The notes under the pieces are model-generated. The model did no database searches. It worked only from the letters and a program-made list of their open reading frames with translations, and had not been told where the DNA came from. 64,000 nt of DNA from Planctomycetota bacterium (GTDB lineage Bacteria > Planctomycetota > UBA1135 > UBA2386), in the NCBI GenBank assembly GCA_021776805.1, contig JAJFFD010000074.1, positions 1 to 64,000 on the forward strand, in the 5' to 3' direction. Shown piece after piece: positions 34,311 to 45,900 of the stretch. Both the position numbers and the translations under genes were made by a program. Each line of letters opens with the position of its first letter. Within the stretch, counting starts at the first letter, position 1.

Positions 34311-34830
34311 GCCGGGCCAAGACGATTTCGTACCGAAGCCGATCTCCAAGGAATCGGTCCCCGTAGCTCTGGCGCGAGCTGAGCGCTATCGACTCCTCAA
34401 CGATCCGGCCAACGCCGAGAGCATCTGCCGGGATATTCTCGCTGTCGACCCTGAGAACATCGAGGCGAAGCGAGCGCTCATCCTCAGTCTCACCGAACTC
34501 TTCGACCACGGACTGCATGGGATTCTGCAGGAGGCGCAGGAACTCGCTGCGAGCATGCCCGACGAATACCGGCGCCTCTATCTCAACGGCCTGATCTTCG
34601 AGCGGCAAGCTCGAGTCCAGAAGCTGCGCAGCCTGCCCGGCTGGGGCAACATCGCCCACGACATGCTCCTGGAGGCCATGGCCCTGTATGAGAAGGCTAC
34701 GGAACTACGGCCGAGTGGTGACGACTCCGCCCTGATGCGTTGGAATGCCTGCGCGCGGATGATCAATTCGCATCGCCAGATCCGCCCGAGCCCAGACGAG
34801 GGGTCGGGCGCTCAGTCGATGCTCGAGTAG
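34303..34830 (+). CDS. TPR-like protein coupled to the sdh operon
   Basis: The 175-residue soluble protein has no signal peptide or membrane segment. Residues about 20-60 (ALARAERYRLLNDPANAESICRDILAVDPENIEAKRAL) form a clear TPR, and a second helical pair occurs near MLLEAMALYEKATELRP. Overlap of its start with sdhB by 8 bases argues for translational coupling. It could be an assembly or partner factor for the dehydrogenase, but no known assembly-factor family is recognised. Its stop is 2 bases from the convergent propeller lipoprotein gene. Confidence 0.75.
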   Translation: MPEPGQDDFVPKPISKESVPVALARAERYRLLNDPANAESICRDILAVDPENIEAKRALILSLTELFDHGLHGILQEAQELAASMPDEYRRLYLNGLIFERQARVQKLRSLPGWGNIAHDMLLEAMALYEKATELRPSGDDSALMRWNACARMINSHRQIRPSPDEGSGAQSMLE

Positions 34831-34832
34831 AC

Positions 34833-36617
34833 CTAGAGTTGCAATGCGCGGATCTCCTTGCGCCATTGCAGACGAGTGCAGGCGATCCACTTTCCATCGG
34901 GCGAAGCGCGAGGATGCAGGAGGTTGCGCGAATCATCGCTTAGGCGGGTCACTTCGCCGCCATCTTTGCCAATCGAGAACAGCTGCATTCGATCACCGTC
35001 ACTGGCAGCAAATACGATGTGCGCCGCATCCGTAGTCCAAGTGAGCCCGCCATAGGTGCTCGCAGCGTACTCGTGAATCTTCCTGGCCGCTCCCCCGTCT
35101 CGGCGAAGAACCCAAAGGCTGCGCCGACCATCTTCCTCCGCGGCCTCGACAGCGATCTCCGATGAACTCGGCGACCAACTCGTCCACATGGGATCCACGA
35201 GACCTGGCGGAAGTTTGAGCTTCTCAGAATAGAGTGGGACGCCGCGCTGGGGATCGATCTTGACAACCCAGAGTTGATGCAGCCCTCGCCTACCGCCTCT
35301 CTCCCAAGAACTGAATGCGATTTCGCTTCCGTCCGGTGACCATTCTCCGTGCCCGACTTCCCAGCCAAAGTCCGTGAGACGGATCTCATCCATGGACGGG
35401 TCCAGCGCCGAGCGAAGGAAGAGGTCGTCCGCGCTACCCGAGCTCCCATAGCTAGGGACCGCAGCCATCGACCGATGTGAGTGGTAGACCATCCAGCGCC
35501 CATCCGGAGACCAAGAGGGAGTGAAGTCCTCGTGGAATCCAGAGATGAGCAGCTCGGGTTTACCGCGGACCCGACCCTCCGCATCGATAGGAACTTGGGC
35601 CACATCCAGATTCAAAGCCCAATCAGCAATCCGCCATCCACCAAAAGTGTAGGCCAGGATAGATCCGTCCCTGTTCCAGCCAGGAAGCTGGCCAGCGATC
35701 CCGAGATCAAGACAGTCACCACCATCGCTCGGTAGCAGAGCAATGGATTCCTGCACCATGTTGTTGGTCCAGTAGAGCCGCCCAGCGCGCACCTGTGGGT
35801 CGAACTCATCTCCGGGACCTGAGGCATAGAGCTCCAGCGCGGAAGTGGCGATCTCCAATCGATAGATGTCCAGATCTCGGTCGGCCTCCGGAAGGTGCCT
35901 GGCCTCGGGATTGGCAGGCCTATCGCTGACCAAGGCGAGAAAGAGACCAGTGCCGTCGGCGTCGAGACTCAGAGTATTCGCGAAACTCGGCCCATCGAGT
36001 CCGCGGGCGATGATCCGATTGGCTTGACTGTCCGGATCGATTTCTAGAACCTCGGAGACGCCTAGTGGATCCCGCATCATCGCATAGAGACGATCGCCCG
36101 CATGGGACCAGGCCAAGGCAACGACGTCGTTGGTAAACTCGAGGACCTGTTCCTCCCCCGCGGCTCGGATATGGACATCCTTGCTAGCTGGGGAACGGTA
36201 GTAGGCCAGTTTGTCGCCATCTTGGCTCCAGCAAGGGAAGGCCTCCGAGGGCAAACCGGCGTCTTCGAACCCAGCTTCATGCTGGCGATACCAGCTTGGT
36301 TTGCCTCCAGAACTCACGTAGCAGGCCAACTTCCCATCCGGAAGAAACACCGCATCGAGAACCCCAGGCAATCCGTCCCAGGGTGCTGGCTCTACCTGTT
36401 CGCCACTGTCTAGGTCGACGAGAAGCAAACTGCTACGACCCCTGTAGATGGCCTGATCACCAGCTGGCGAGATACTCAACCTGCTGTAGCCGTCTTCGAA
36501 CCAAGTTGCAGGCTCGTAGGCAAAGACCACTTCGCCAGATGGCAAGGCAGTCTTGCAGGCGCAAAGCAACAGGATGACAGCGAGCGAAAGGAACCTCTTT
36601 TCGAACATGATCTGCAT
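34833..36617 (-). CDS. TolB-like beta-propeller lipoprotein
   Basis: The 594-residue protein has a lipoprotein signal (LSLAVILLLCACK; acylated Cys in LCAC). The remainder is made of PD40/TolB-like repeats throughout: SISPAGDQAIY, SWSPDGRWMVYHSH, EWSPDGSEIAFSSW, RASPDGKWIACTR and others. No C-terminal peptidase domain follows, so this is a propeller-only protein, probably a binding or scaffold protein on the envelope. I chose ATG 36617, which begins just before the basic MFEKR and hydrophobic core, over an earlier in-frame start at 36647. It is divergent from the M20D gene. Confidence 0.82.
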   Translation of the reverse strand: MQIMFEKRFLSLAVILLLCACKTALPSGEVVFAYEPATWFEDGYSRLSISPAGDQAIYRGRSSLLLVDLDSGEQVEPAPWDGLPGVLDAVFLPDGKLACYVSSGGKPSWYRQHEAGFEDAGLPSEAFPCWSQDGDKLAYYRSPASKDVHIRAAGEEQVLEFTNDVVALAWSHAGDRLYAMMRDPLGVSEVLEIDPDSQANRIIARGLDGPSFANTLSLDADGTGLFLALVSDRPANPEARHLPEADRDLDIYRLEIATSALELYASGPGDEFDPQVRAGRLYWTNNMVQESIALLPSDGGDCLDLGIAGQLPGWNRDGSILAYTFGGWRIADWALNLDVAQVPIDAEGRVRGKPELLISGFHEDFTPSWSPDGRWMVYHSHRSMAAVPSYGSSGSADDLFLRSALDPSMDEIRLTDFGWEVGHGEWSPDGSEIAFSSWERGGRRGLHQLWVVKIDPQRGVPLYSEKLKLPPGLVDPMWTSWSPSSSEIAVEAAEEDGRRSLWVLRRDGGAARKIHEYAASTYGGLTWTTDAAHIVFAASDGDRMQLFSIGKDGGEVTRLSDDSRNLLHPRASPDGKWIACTRLQWRKEIRALQL

Positions 36618-36718
36618 GCTAGCCCCAGGTCCATGACCCGCAAGCATCCATGCATCGGATAGGATCTCCGACTCCCGCCGACGCCCTCGCCACCTACCCT
36701 CGAGCTCACCCTAGAACC

Positions 36719-38167
36719 ATGCAAAGCAAACTCGCAGTTAGCGCCCTGCTTTCTTTCAGCCTCGTTCTTCTGGCCCAGCCGGCCGCAGCCCAGTCGGTAG
36801 ACACACTCCGCAGCGAGGCTTGGGATCAGGTTGACAATGCCCAGGCCTCACTGATCGCCATGAGTGATGCGATTTGGAAGCATGCGGAAACTAGCCTGAA
36901 CGAAGTGCAATCCTCCGAAGAACTGGCGGCTTACCTCGAAGGCGGCGGATTCAAGATTCAGCGCGGGGTCGCTGGCATGGACACGGCCTTCGTCGCGACC
37001 TTTGGCTCTGGCAAGCCGGTCATCGGGATCCTTGCCGAGTACGACGCCCTTCCTGGCATCAGCAACAAGGCTAGCTACCGCAAAGAAGCCTTGCTCGAAG
37101 GCGCGGCCGGTCATGGTTGCGGGCACAACCTCTTCGGTACCGCCAGCGCAGGGGCAGCCTTGTCCGCCAGCCAGGTGATGCAGAAGAATGGCATCTCGGG
37201 CACCATCAAGTTCTTCGGCTGTCCCGCCGAGGAGACCGTGATCGGCAAGGTCTACATGGCCAAGGCCGGCGTCTTCGATGGCCTCGATATTTGCCTGGAT
37301 TGGCACCCGGGAGATGTCACCGGTGTTGGCTTTGAGAAGAGCCGTGCAATGAACAACTTCGAGATCGAGTTTTACGGACAGTCGGCCCATGGCGCAGGTG
37401 ACCCGTGGAACGGGCGCAGCGCTCTGGACGCAGTGGAACTGCTTAATCACGCGGTGAACATGCTGCGCGAACACGTCAAGCCATCCACGCGCATCCACTA
37501 CGTGATCAGTGACGGCGGCGGGGCGCCCAACGTCGTGCCCAGCTACGCCAAGGTCTGGTACTACGTTCGCGACTTGACGCGAGAGGGAGTAGAGGAGACC
37601 TACGCACGCGTCCTCAAGGCTGCGGAAGGGGTCGCCATGGCCACCGAGACTACCCATAAGGTCACCCTGATCACCGCTGTGCATTCATACTTGCTCAATC
37701 GACCTGTATCCGAGCTACTCGATCGCAATCTGAACGCGGTCGGGGCTCCGGACTGGACTGAACAGGAGCAGGCCTTCGCCAAGGCAATTCAGGCGGCTAC
37801 AGGTAAAGAGGAAAAGGGCATGTTCGTTGGCGTCAAAGCCATGCCCGATGCGGAGGTGCCAGCTCAGGGAGGATCCACGGATGTTGCAGAAGTCAGTCGC
37901 ATCGTGCCCACCGCCGCCATGCGCGTCGCATCCTCTCCGGATGACGCTCCCTGGCATGCCTGGCCCGTGGTAGCCTGCGGCGGCATGAGCATCGGCCACA
38001 AGGCCATGCTGACCGCCACCAAGACTCTCTCCGGATCGATCTTGGAGGCGATGGTGAGCCCCGAGTTGATCGCCGCTGCCAAGGCGGAGTTCGATACGAA
38101 GACCGACGGCAAGCCCTACAAGAGTCCCCTGCCGGAAGGGCAAAAGACTCCTCCCTTGGGCAACTGA
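36719..38167 (+). CDS. exported M20D amidohydrolase (p-aminobenzoyl-glutamate hydrolase-like)
   Basis: The 482-residue protein has a signal peptide (LLSFSLVLLAQPAAAQ). M20D metal-site motifs are visible: GILAEYDALPG, AGHGCGHNLFG (Cys-x-His, characteristic of M20D), CPAEET and, after the lid domain, the C-terminal WHAWPVVACGGMSIGHKAM. The lid (dimerisation) domain spans about 215-330 with GQSAHGAGDPWNGRSALDAVELL. It resembles AbgB, which splits p-aminobenzoyl-glutamate, and related aminoacylases; export makes a scavenging role likely. The ATG at 36719 was chosen for the signal peptide. It stands alone on the plus strand. Confidence 0.9.
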   Translation: MQSKLAVSALLSFSLVLLAQPAAAQSVDTLRSEAWDQVDNAQASLIAMSDAIWKHAETSLNEVQSSEELAAYLEGGGFKIQRGVAGMDTAFVATFGSGKPVIGILAEYDALPGISNKASYRKEALLEGAAGHGCGHNLFGTASAGAALSASQVMQKNGISGTIKFFGCPAEETVIGKVYMAKAGVFDGLDICLDWHPGDVTGVGFEKSRAMNNFEIEFYGQSAHGAGDPWNGRSALDAVELLNHAVNMLREHVKPSTRIHYVISDGGGAPNVVPSYAKVWYYVRDLTREGVEETYARVLKAAEGVAMATETTHKVTLITAVHSYLLNRPVSELLDRNLNAVGAPDWTEQEQAFAKAIQAATGKEEKGMFVGVKAMPDAEVPAQGGSTDVAEVSRIVPTAAMRVASSPDDAPWHAWPVVACGGMSIGHKAMLTATKTLSGSILEAMVSPELIAAAKAEFDTKTDGKPYKSPLPEGQKTPPLGN

Positions 38168-38182
38168 GAAGCTCGGAATTAC

Positions 38183-38668
38183 CTACTTCCTAGAACCAGC
38201 GGCGCTTCGCACCGCTGCCACCGGTCGTGGGTTGCTCACCATGACCATTGAGTCCATCCTTCCCAGGTCTTTGCGGTAGATCATCCGCGTTGTCGACTGG
38301 CTGCCGTCTTCGTGAAGGTAGCGCTCGATACCGAAATTATCGGTGACTCGACCAACGATTGGACTGAAGGGCACACGCTCTGGCCAATTGAGAACCATCT
38401 GGTCGGAGACACCATTGAGATTCGGCACGTAAGACCCGTCTGGCAGGCGGAGAGAGCCTTGTCGATCTGGAGACTCGCGCAGCTCGGGTGCGGCAAGAAG
38501 GGGAACCGCGGTGGAGAGCTCGAGCTCAGCGGTCCGTGAGGACCCTGCTGGCAGATCCTTGCTCTCGACAAGTTCACCTTGCGTAGTCTGCTGCCAGCTG
38601 AGAACCATAGGAACGGTCGCCAGGCCGGCGAGAGACAGGAGCAGAAGTGATTTGCGACTGAGCGACAT
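38183..38668 (-). CDS. small exported protein of unknown function
   Basis: The 161-residue protein starts at ATG 38668 (GGAAGA upstream) with an N-terminal hydrophobic signal or anchor (LLLLSLAGLATVPMVLSW). The middle has SLRLPDGSYVPNLNGVSDQMVLNWP and the end IERYLHEDGSQSTTRMIYRKDLGR. No family is recognised. It is convergent with the M20D gene (15-base gap) and divergent from the next exported protein, whose promoter shares the 136-base gap 38669-38804. Export is likely; function unknown. Confidence 0.7.
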   Translation of the reverse strand: MSLSRKSLLLLSLAGLATVPMVLSWQQTTQGELVESKDLPAGSSRTAELELSTAVPLLAAPELRESPDRQGSLRLPDGSYVPNLNGVSDQMVLNWPERVPFSPIVGRVTDNFGIERYLHEDGSQSTTRMIYRKDLGRMDSMVMVSNPRPVAAVRSAAGSRK

Positions 38669-38804
38669 GATTGTTCTTCCCATGACATGGCGCGAGACCA
38701 TTCCCGCGGACTGTCGAGACCCTTCGGCAATGCAGGGTTTCCGCCGAAGCGCGCATACAGAAGTATCCTTATTCAGCCTAACCCCTGACTCCCCTCTTGT
38801 AGCG

Positions 38805-39914
38805 ATGCGTACACCAATCCTAATCGGCGCGATCTTGATGACTTCTCTGAGCCTCCAGGCTCAACGATCCTTCTTCCACGTCTATCCGGATCCCATCGAT
38901 CCGGCACTGGACCAGAGTTCGAGCTTCACCGATCGCGGCGTGCTCAACGCTGGAGGTGCTGGCGAGATCCTGGCAGAGATGCCAGGAGATATGGTCAGTC
39001 GCCTTGGGTCGATCAATCAGGACCAGTGCATGTTCAGTGCCATGGAGTTTGTCCAACAGGACGAGATGCCAGCCACCCAACATCAGTACAACCTGATTTA
39101 TCGCTTTCGCCATCCATCGGGAGATGGTCCTGATCTGCGCGATGAGGGCCTCATTGCCTTCGCAGGCCCCCTGACTACGCCCTTCTCGACTTCGCAAAGC
39201 TCCCAAGCCTGGAATACACGTATCACCTTTACGACTCCGGGCCCTCTCCCCTGCGAGAGCAACTTCTTCTACGGCCTCGAAATGGAGCCCGCACCCAACT
39301 TCCCAAGTGATGGCCAGTCAGTCCACATGGCGCACTACGAGTTGGGCAACCTCGGTGACTGGCCGAGAATTGATGCTCCGGGCCTCGCCTGGTCCTTCGA
39401 ATTCGGTGACACGGTCGCGACCGAAGACCCGGCTGTCTGGGACATCGCCCTGGGAGTGGAAGCCCCGACTCTTCAGGTCGGGAACGATGACCCGGCCAAC
39501 CCAGGGGGAGTCAACGGCACTCTGAGCTTTGGCGCCGGTGGTTTCTTCCCGGACGTTTCCGGAGCCGGCCGCAACGACGGGCTAGTGGCCCGAATTGCCG
39601 ACAATGACAACGCCGGTGGCTTCGTGTTCATCTTCATGAACTCCGGTCTGAATCCGTCGCCCATGATGCTACCTGGCCTCGGCGGCGTTCTGGCCATTGA
39701 CCCGGGTGCAGGACTGCGCCTCCTGCGCAGTGGCGACATCAGCGATAATCCGACGGCTGCCAATGACTTTGCGCATGTGGTCTTGGTCCCCCCTGGGACT
39801 CCAACCCTGCCTGCGATGGTCGGTCAGTTTGTCAGCTTGCAGGCGATCACCATGGATGCGGGGCTCAACCTCGCGAGCCTGCACTTCACCAACGCGATGG
39901 TGATCTCGCTCTAG
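38805..39914 (+). CDS. exported protein of unknown function
   Basis: The 369-residue protein has a signal peptide (ILIGAILMTSLSLQAQ). The mature part is beta-rich and acidic, low in lysine, with Cys residues spaced apart (QDQCMF, LPCESNFFYG). The C-terminal third (FVSLQAITMDAGLNLASLHFTNAMVISL) resembles a repeated type of secreted-protein ending seen in large-genome planctomycetes, where many paralogues have no known function; that comparison is from memory, not a search. No catalytic motif is seen. The upstream ribosome site is weak. Confidence 0.72.
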   Translation: MRTPILIGAILMTSLSLQAQRSFFHVYPDPIDPALDQSSSFTDRGVLNAGGAGEILAEMPGDMVSRLGSINQDQCMFSAMEFVQQDEMPATQHQYNLIYRFRHPSGDGPDLRDEGLIAFAGPLTTPFSTSQSSQAWNTRITFTTPGPLPCESNFFYGLEMEPAPNFPSDGQSVHMAHYELGNLGDWPRIDAPGLAWSFEFGDTVATEDPAVWDIALGVEAPTLQVGNDDPANPGGVNGTLSFGAGGFFPDVSGAGRNDGLVARIADNDNAGGFVFIFMNSGLNPSPMMLPGLGGVLAIDPGAGLRLLRSGDISDNPTAANDFAHVVLVPPGTPTLPAMVGQFVSLQAITMDAGLNLASLHFTNAMVISL

Positions 39915-39958
39915 GAGCCGAGAGCCTCTCCTGCCATGAAGCAGGAGAGGCGCTCACC

Positions 39959-42900
39959 TCAGCGTGGTGGCCGGCTCAGCTTCAGGGCCTGCAGTTCCCG
40001 AGCGGCCTGGGCACGAACGTCTCCGAAACGCTCGTCCCAGTTTTCTTCGAGGAGATACTGCAGTGTCTTTTGGGCCTCGCGAACTTGCCCCGCCTGGCGC
40101 TGTGCCCGCGCCAGACCGAACCAGCCCTCTGGCTCCCTACTGCGTACTCGCAGCACCTGCTCCCATTGCACGATCGCTTCGCCGAAGCGACGCGCTTCCT
40201 CACGGGCGAGAGCCAGGCGGCGGTGACTGTCCGCTTCATGGGGCAGAACCTCGACTAGACTGGTCCAGGCTCGCTCTGCGGGACCTTCTCTGCCAAGCCT
40301 GTCGAGCCTTCTCGCGAGGTCTTCGTAAAGATCCAATTCCAAGGGAAAGAACCTGACGGCCACTTTCAGGGCCTCAGTTGCAGCCACTTCGTCACCGGCC
40401 TGGTCATAGGCCCGCAGGAGATCAGCGTGAATGACACGATCCATCGACTGCAGATCTCGGGCGGCGATTAGTTGGCTGATGGCTTCCCCAGTGACTCGCT
40501 GTTCCAGGAAGATTCTGCCCATGGCTCGGCGAATGATGGCCGAATCCAGGCCCTTTGCGGCCACTTCAGCTGCCCACTGATCGGCAAATTTCGAGAGGTC
40601 CGGGATGCGGCGCATGACCGACTCCAGGGACGAGATCGCTGATTGTCGACTTTGCTGGTTACGACCCCAGGAGACGACCGCTGCGCTTGCTGATTCCACC
40701 GCCTGCCGCCACTCGCGCATTCCGGCCTGGGCCTCGGCAAGCTGGCCGTAGTAGCTCGAGAGAACACCATCACCAATGCCACGCTTGGCAGCGCTGCGCT
40801 GATGCAGCGGAATCAACTCCTCGTAGTAAGCTGCACTTTCTGACCAGAAGCTGCATTGCAGACTGGTCCTTGCCAAGTTGCTGATGACGTCCGCAGTCCA
40901 GCGCTTGTCCAGGCGGAAGCGGGTTTCAGTGCTGCTGAGTAGGTCCTTGGCTGCTTCATCCTGCTTGCTGTGGTGCAAGGCGACTACCAGATGCGTCCGG
41001 TAGTCGAGATGTTCCGGTTGATGCTCGACCAGCGCACGCAGGAGGTCAATGGATTCACCCCAGCGCTTTTGCAGGTGCAGCATGCCGGCAAGGCGGAACT
41101 GGCCGGCCACCGACAGCCGCTCGCGTCGGTGGGCGTCGAAGAGAACCTCGATTGCGCGCGGGTACATCTGCAATCCATGCCAGAAGTACTCAGCAACATA
41201 GAGTTGGTGTGCAGCTGAGCTGGCTCTTTCGCCCAGAACCCGATTGGCAATTTGCACGAACCTCGGCTGATACTTGGCCCAGAAATAGCTGTTGCCGATC
41301 TGGTACATGTTCCGGTTGGTTGCATTGCGACTCAACAAGTCCCGCTCGAGTTCCGTCGAGACTATGCCCAGCAGCCTCCCTTCCAAGTCTCCCAAGTCGC
41401 GGAGCTCCGTGCGCCACTGCGCCAACTGATAGCCAAAGCTCTGCCAACCGCTTCGGCCGACCCGGGAGAGCCAATTCGCCTCGCCTTCGATTTGCGTGAT
41501 CAGGAACCGCATTCCTGAATAGTGACCGTTCAATCGGCGCAGCTCTTCGCCGATTTGCCGGATGATATTCTGTCGATCGTTGGCTGAACGTGTCACCAAC
41601 TCACCGAGCTTCTCGTAGGCGAAGGCCTCCAAATCAGTCCCCGCCTTGTCCAGCTTCAAGATCTCCGCCGCCTGGCGATGCAAGCTTAGGAACTGCTGCA
41701 TCATGCTCGAGAGCTGCTGCGGCCCGGAACGGAACAGAGCGTCGCTGATCCGTGGGCGAGCGTTCTCATAGAGTTGCTCGCGGGAACCGATGCTGAGTCG
41801 GTTGCCACCGCGGAGGGCCTGGTTGTAGACCTCGAAGAGACGGCCGAGAAACCAATCCTTCTGGTCATCGCTGCCAGGCAAACTGAGTTGCTTCTCCAGG
41901 AAGTCTTCACTGCGAGCAAGGCGACCTCGCGCCTGCCACCAGTAGAGCAGGGTGCTCAACTCCTGGTTGCTCTCCTGGGAAAAGGCACGCGCTGCTGCGC
42001 CGTGATGTTCCTGAAGCGCCAGCCAGAGTCGGTCCTCAGCTTCGTCCTGCTCCCCGTAGTTCCACAGGGTCTGACAGAGGTGGAAGGCTACCTTGAGACG
42101 ATCTACACCTTGCTCAGCCTCGAGAAGTTCGCGCAGTTGGCGCAGCTGCTCTGCGGCCAAACTCGCGGCTGTGATTCTCCCCAGGGAGGCCAGATAGGAT
42201 GCCATCAGTCGGCGTTCACCGGATTGCCAGTCGCCAACGAATGCCTGCCGCATAGCGCTGAGGGCATTGGCGATGTGTGGACCGGGTGAATTCAGTACTT
42301 CCGCTGCTCGACTTTCGATCAAAGCGGTCAAGAGCAGGAGTGCTCGACGATCAACTCCCTCGCTACCGTCGGTGAGTTCGGCAATACGAGCGACTAGTAG
42401 GTCGCAAGTTGCCTCCTCATGTATGTTCTTGATGATCTGATTGGTCTGTGCGAGGAAGGGGTAGATTCGTTGTGGCGAGTGCCCACGAACTCCATCAGCG
42501 ATGCAGGCCAGGAGACGGAAGTCTTTGACCTTGCTATAGAGGTCGTTGATCTGGTGAATGTAGTTCTGCGGCTGAGTCGCCTTGGCGAGGAGCACCTGCA
42601 GGATACGTAGGCTGTCCGGATCGAAGGTCTCGGGAACCCCTTCTCCCTGGCGCGAGAGCCGATTGCTCATCTGATAGAGTCGCTGGGAGAGAACGTGTTC
42701 TGGCATCGCCTGGTAACGGGCTCGCATGGCGGCCTCGCCACGCTCGTCCTCATTTAGAACCAGATACCAGCTTCCCAAGACCTCGAATTCCTTGGGCCCC
42801 AGTTCATTCTTGGCCGCAATCAGCTCAAAGACCTCGACCGCTTCGCGAACTCGCCCGAGTTCAGCCAGGAGGTATCCCTCGGCGATCTTCCACTCGCTAG

Positions 42901-45900
42901 CCACCTGACCAGGGAAGTCCCAGTCCTGCAGCTCCCTCAGGAGCTCCTCGGGGCGGTCGAGAACTACCAGCAGGCGGAAGATTTGGTATCGCCAATCGAG
43001 CAGATTGGCCTTCGATGCCCCGGCTTCGCGATAGAAGGCGAGCAACTGGGTGGCCAGATCCTCGGAAGCATTGCGCCGAGTTGCAACGAACGACAGCAGA
43101 ACCGAGCAACGCTCACGCCGGAGGCGATCCAAGTGATTACCTTCGCCGCTCATCAGGTCGGCGAGAATCTCACGCGCTTCTGCGTCAACCGCAGTTAGAT
43201 CCCTCTGCTGCTGCGCCATGAAGCAGAGAGCTTCCATAGCGTACCAGGGTTTCTCTATCTCATTGGCTCTGGCCGCAGCAGCTGAGAAACTTGACTGCAG
43301 GAGCGCAAATACAGCCCTGGCGACCTCGACCTGCTTGGCGCGTAGCTCGGCCCGTGGCAAGACCTCGATCACCTCCGGGCCTCCGAGCAAGCTGGCAGTC
43401 CGCATTCGCTGCAAGGACGCCGCTAGCTGGCGTATGGCCATGGCGGCGATCCCCGCCCGCATATCCGCTTCCTGGCCCTCGAAAGACAACTTGGGTACCA
43501 GCGCGAAGAGTTCTGCTTCGAGCTCTTCCGTCCATGGCTGCGTGACCAATTGGGTCATGAGCTCACGGGCAACTTGACTGAGCACTTGCTTCTCGACTCG
43601 GGCCAGCCTCTCGCGGAGGAAGCCGATGGCCAGGAGCTGATCGCCATGCTGGTAGTAGATGCTTAGCAGGATGCTGGCGATCTGAGCTTGTTCCCCAGCA
43701 GCATCTGTCTGCAACCAACGATCGTAGAGCCCCTTGCTGACATGCTGCCAAAGGTCTGCAGAGACCTGGTCCTTGGCCCAATTGAGCCAACTCACGTAGA
43801 GCTGCAGACGCTGTATGGAGAATTCTGCAATCTTCCCCGCTTGCAGCATCTCGTCGGACAGCCTCTTGCGCAGCCCTTCATATGCATCGGACTGGCGAAA
43901 GAAGTGATTGCTAATAATCCGACCGGCCAGGTGGATGGCCTTGGACTCGCTTTGCGCCAATCGAATGGCAAAGTCCCGAAGCTCAGGCAGCCACTTCTCC
44001 TCGAGATTGTAGCTGTAGAATTGCCAACCCTGACCGAGCGCCACCTGAATGGCTGCGCCCATCCTGGCGATCTTTGCCTGCGGATCGTCATCGGCGAGAG
44101 TCTCCGCCAACCTGTCATCGATCCATCGATCTGCCTCCACTTCGCGGCCCAGGAACATGAGGACGGAGAGATAGCGAACATAGGCAGCTTCCTGAGTCGG
44201 GTTCCGCGCAATCCACTCGGCGCAGAGCTCATGGAGCGAGTCCAACTGCCGCCTGTTCCAGAGCAGGTTGCTGAGTCGATCATAGAGTTGATAGAACTCG
44301 TACTCTTCCCAGACCGTGCCATCCCGCAGGCGCTGTCTTCCGAAGTTCACGGCCTGATCCGCTCGCCCCTGACTGGCAGCCAGTTGGAGATACTGCAGCA
44401 GATCTTGAATCTCCTCAGGATGCGAGCTGGCAAGCTTCTCGTAGATGGCCATGGCATCCACATACTGCCCGCGCTGCTGCAGGAATTGGGCTCGCCGACG
44501 CTCCCACTGCTGCTGACACCAATCTTGATCGATCGTCTGCGCGAAGTAGCTGGAACGCAGCCGATCGATCAGCCGGCCCTGCTCATCGACTTGCAGCATG
44601 GAGCGCGCCATATTGAGCAGGTACTCGTTGGGGAAGACTCCCAGGCTCCGATCGCTCGAGGCGACCTGATCCACCAGAGTCTCAACTTGACCATAGAGGT
44701 CCTCGCCTCTGCGGGACCAGGAAAGGAGCACGGAACGCATCCAGGGCATGGCGGGCTTGGTCGCGATGCTCTTCTCAGCCTTATGCCATTGCTCCCATGC
44801 CAGATCCCACTGCTGGGTTTCCGCATACTGCAGGAGAACACGCAGGTGGTCCACGTAGTCGCCAGTCCCATCATGGATCGCTTGTTTGGCAAGTTTCAGA
44901 TCCGGATCAGCACGCTCGAGGAAGAGCACATCGCCCTGGGATTCGAGAGCAATCCGAACCTGCCTGGCAAAACCGTCCGCATCCAAGGCCGCGATCTTCA
45001 AGCTTCGCCTGCTGAGTACCCGACCCTTGTCGTTTTCGCGACGGATACTTCCGGGCCACCATTGACCCGCAACCTCTTCGAATTCGGAGAAGATGCTGCG
45101 CTGGGTCAGATCCTCGCCGCGGAAGTTGCGCAGTTCGATCAGGGCCTTCTTGGCTGGATCGATTTCCAGTTCCAAGCGATGCGCATTCTCACCCGCTGCC
45201 TTGAAGGTGATCAGCAAGTTTCCGGATGCAACGTTCTGCAGCTCAGCCGAGTACTTGGCGAAGCGCCGTATCATGGCTTGACTGGAATAGTCTTTCAAAG
45301 GCAGGGGCCAGGCCTTTCCGTCCGCTGCAACTACGTCGCGACGACGCCCAGTCTGGAAGTCCAAACTCGCGCTGCCCCGCTTGCCGTCATACAGCCAATT
45401 TGCCATTCGCTGGGCACCGCGACTGCTCTGCTGCAAGTACCAGCTGTCCTGACTGATCACCGCATCCATGACGGAGTACTGCACTCGATGTCCGCGAAGT
45501 CGGTGGAGATTCTCGTCAGTCACTCTCAGTCGCAGAGCCTGATTCCCCAGTGCCGCGCGACGGTCTAGACCGTCGAGGGCTGCGAACACTGCGGCCGGCC
45601 AATCCGGCCTTTCAATCTCCGGTTCGTCTGCGGGCAGACCGATCCAGGCGGGAAAGAGCAGCTGAGTCAAGTCGTAGCGCGGGGAGTAAGCACCGCGTCC
45701 TCCCACCAGGTGGTTGGCAAAGGACTGGCCAAAGGCAACCGGCGAGCTTCCCGGCAGATATGCCTGTCTGGCGACTCGCTTGGCCGCTACTTCGCTGCGC
45801 CCGAAGTCCCTTAGGGCCATGGGTTCCGCTGCGTCGAGGCGGATTCCGAGATTCAGCTCCTCCTCCAAGGCCACCAATTCATCCATCTCCTTTTCGAACC

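Noticed and set aside
43688-45568. 626-codon open frame on the plus strand
   Set aside because: It is antisense to the giant VIT/VWA gene, whose frame shows clear domains. The plus-strand translation has no recognisable motif and arises from GC-rich codon bias.
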